Part shown: positions 7,422 to 7,845 of the stretch, in pieces | How positions within the stretch are numbered: position 1 is the stretch's first letter | Layout: every line of letters starts with the position of its first letter | Source of the DNA: RBG-16-64-43 sp035288225 | GTDB taxonomy: Bacteria; Chloroflexota; Anaerolineae; Anaerolineales; RBG-16-64-43 | Direction of reading: 5' to 3' | DNA length: 7,845 bases | NCBI GenBank assembly: GCA_035288225.1 | Contig: DATEAT010000057.1 | Coordinates: 1-7,845 of the forward strand | Translations under genes and position numbers: made by a program | Notes under the pieces: generated by a model | Told to the model about the DNA's origin: nothing | What the model saw: the letters and a program-made list of their open reading frames with translations, nothing else | Database searches by the model: none

Positions 7422-7448
7422 CGAGAGCGGGGAGAGGCCCCGCCCTCG
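7422..7448 (-). terminator. Strong hairpin between the zinc-finger gene and wecC
   Basis: On the minus strand CGAGGGCGGGG (7448-7438) and CCCCGCTCTCG (7432-7422) form an 11-base-pair stem with one G-U pair and the 5-base loop CCTCT. It lies about 75 bases after the stop of the zinc-finger gene and could end that transcript. The run that follows on the minus strand is only ACTTTGAT, not a proper U-tract, so a simple intrinsic terminator is uncertain. The wecC-proximal arm overlaps the expected -35 position of the candidate promoter, so an operator or attenuator role is an alternative. Confidence 0.5.
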
Positions 7449-7524
7449 GATCATCGAGAATGTTTTCGCCGACGCGCTCGCCCTGCAAAACGCGAACGAA
7501 GGCGGACGCGATCAGCGGCGGTGT

Positions 7525-7758
7525 TCAGCCGCGCATCAGGTGCACCCACCCGGCGCCGTTGCACGTCGGGCAACGATCGCCGAACTCCCCGACGCGCCCT
7601 TTGCCCTCGCACCACCCGCAGAGTCGAGCAGGCTGCGCAACGAGCAGGCTCCCCAGGCCATTGCATGCAGGGCACTTGAGCCCCGCGTCGCCGAAGCGGC
7701 CTTTCCCCTCACAGAAAGCGCAAGTTTCTGGCGCGTAATTGATGGATGGCAGTGCCAT
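7525..7758 (-). CDS. Small stand-alone DnaJ-type zinc-finger protein
   Basis: A 77-residue protein with four CxxCxGxG motifs: C13/C16, C29/C32, C47/C50 and C63/C66. These are the zinc-binding motifs of the DnaJ cysteine-rich domain, and eight cysteines would bind two zinc ions. There is no J domain and no substrate-binding C-terminal domain. Residues 13-36 and 47-70 are an internal duplication: 15 of 24 positions are identical and both halves share CEGKGR and the CPxCNGxG ending. The ATG at 7758 has AGAGGA six bases upstream (7770-7765), and upstream codons in the same frame contain no other usual start. It is soluble, with no signal peptide or membrane segment. The possible role is binding unfolded protein, thiol-disulfide chemistry or zinc handling, by analogy with DnaJ-type zinc fingers; this is inference. 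It is separated from wecC by a hairpin and a likely promoter, so there is no evidence of a link to glycan synthesis. Confidence 0.85.
   Translation of the reverse strand: MALPSINYAPETCAFCEGKGRFGDAGLKCPACNGLGSLLVAQPARLCGWCEGKGRVGEFGDRCPTCNGAGWVHLMRG
7549..7722 (-). repeat. Internal tandem duplication within the zinc-finger gene
   Basis: Two 72-base units (7651-7722 and 7549-7620), separated by 30 bases, encode the two 24-residue double CxxCxGxG blocks. Protein identity is 15 of 24, and the DNA still lines up codon by codon without gaps, so this is an old duplication rather than a recent one. Confidence 0.75.
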
Positions 7759-7764
7759 GGCCCG

Positions 7765-7770
7765 TCCTCT
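7765..7770 (-). promoter_or_regulatory. Shine-Dalgarno site of the zinc-finger gene
   Basis: AGAGGA on the minus strand lies six bases before the ATG at 7758. It decides the start, because the frame upstream stays open to the window edge but offers no ATG, GTG or TTG. Confidence 0.6.
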
Positions 7771-7807
7771 GTGGGTTGCGGCGAGGCACTCCCCTTCGCC
7801 CGCAGGC

Positions 7808-7845
7808 TCACGTGCGAAGAGTGTGCTCGGCGATCGGCATCTCAG
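7808..7845 (-). other. Possible 3' end of another gene at the right edge
   Basis: On the minus strand one frame reads EMPIAEHTLRT and then a TGA at 7810-7808, 49 bases before the zinc-finger ATG. If real, it is the tail of a gene that begins outside the window, and the zinc-finger gene could be co-transcribed with it. Eleven codons are too few to judge; the frame of the zinc-finger gene is also open across this stretch. Confidence 0.2.

Larger units (their letters stand above)
7329..7524. other. 196-base region without a gene: leader and promoter region of the glycan operon
   Basis: This is the only sizeable gap in the window. I find no convincing reading frame, tRNA or known RNA motif in it. 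It contains the wecC ribosome binding site, a 6-base inverted repeat, the extended -10-like element and the 11-base-pair hairpin listed separately. The remaining part (about 7449-7524) shows nothing distinct. Confidence 0.7.

Noticed and set aside
6168..7679. A 503-codon open frame on the plus strand
   Set aside because: It lies antisense over wecC and the zinc-finger gene, whose motifs are unmistakable. Its translation has no recognisable domain and a composition typical of the reverse frame of GC-rich genes (rich in Arg, His, Gly, Ala).
1..7845. Mobile elements, CRISPR arrays, tRNA or rRNA genes
   Set aside because: No transposase or integrase motifs, no terminal inverted repeats, no regularly spaced direct repeats and no tRNA-like cloverleaf were seen by eye; genes are tightly packed with even base composition.

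Overview
The window is a compact, GC-rich bacterial segment. Every convincing gene lies on the minus strand, so the genes are described here in transcription order, from the high-coordinate end to the low. It looks like part of a surface-polysaccharide (exopolysaccharide, capsule or cell-wall glycan) locus. The first glycosyltransferase at the left edge and the general protein style resemble Anaerolineae-like Chloroflexota; that placement is an impression from remembered sequence style, not a search result.

At the right end (about 7525-7845) is a 77-residue protein made of two tandem copies of a double CxxCxGxG unit, which is the zinc-binding part of DnaJ without the rest of DnaJ. It may be preceded by the last codons of another gene. 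About 200 bases without a gene follow (7329-7524). They hold a strong hairpin, an extended -10-like promoter element and a smaller hairpin, and they separate the zinc-finger gene from the glycan operon.

The operon then runs wecC (UDP-ManNAc dehydrogenase, 6051-7328), wecB (UDP-GlcNAc 2-epimerase, 4902-6032), a polytopic membrane protein that resembles GT-C glycosyltransferases (3155-4912), two complete GT4-type glycosyltransferases (2169-3158 and 912-2153), and a third GT4-type enzyme whose 3' end lies beyond base 1 (1-872). Spacings are 18 bases, an 11-base overlap, a 4-base ATGA overlap, 15 or 54 bases, and 39 bases, which fits one transcript.

How they fit together: WecB turns UDP-GlcNAc into UDP-ManNAc and WecC oxidises this to UDP-ManNAcA, an acidic sugar donor. 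The three cytoplasmic GT-B enzymes are candidates for building a repeat unit that contains ManNAcA, and the membrane protein may add a sugar on the outer face of the membrane or act on the lipid-linked glycan. No flippase, ABC exporter, initiating sugar-phosphate transferase or obvious polymerase is present; these would be expected nearby if the locus is complete. Nothing here is clearly a new system. The points most worth a second look are the stand-alone zinc-finger protein, the unassigned membrane protein, and the regulatory region upstream of wecC.
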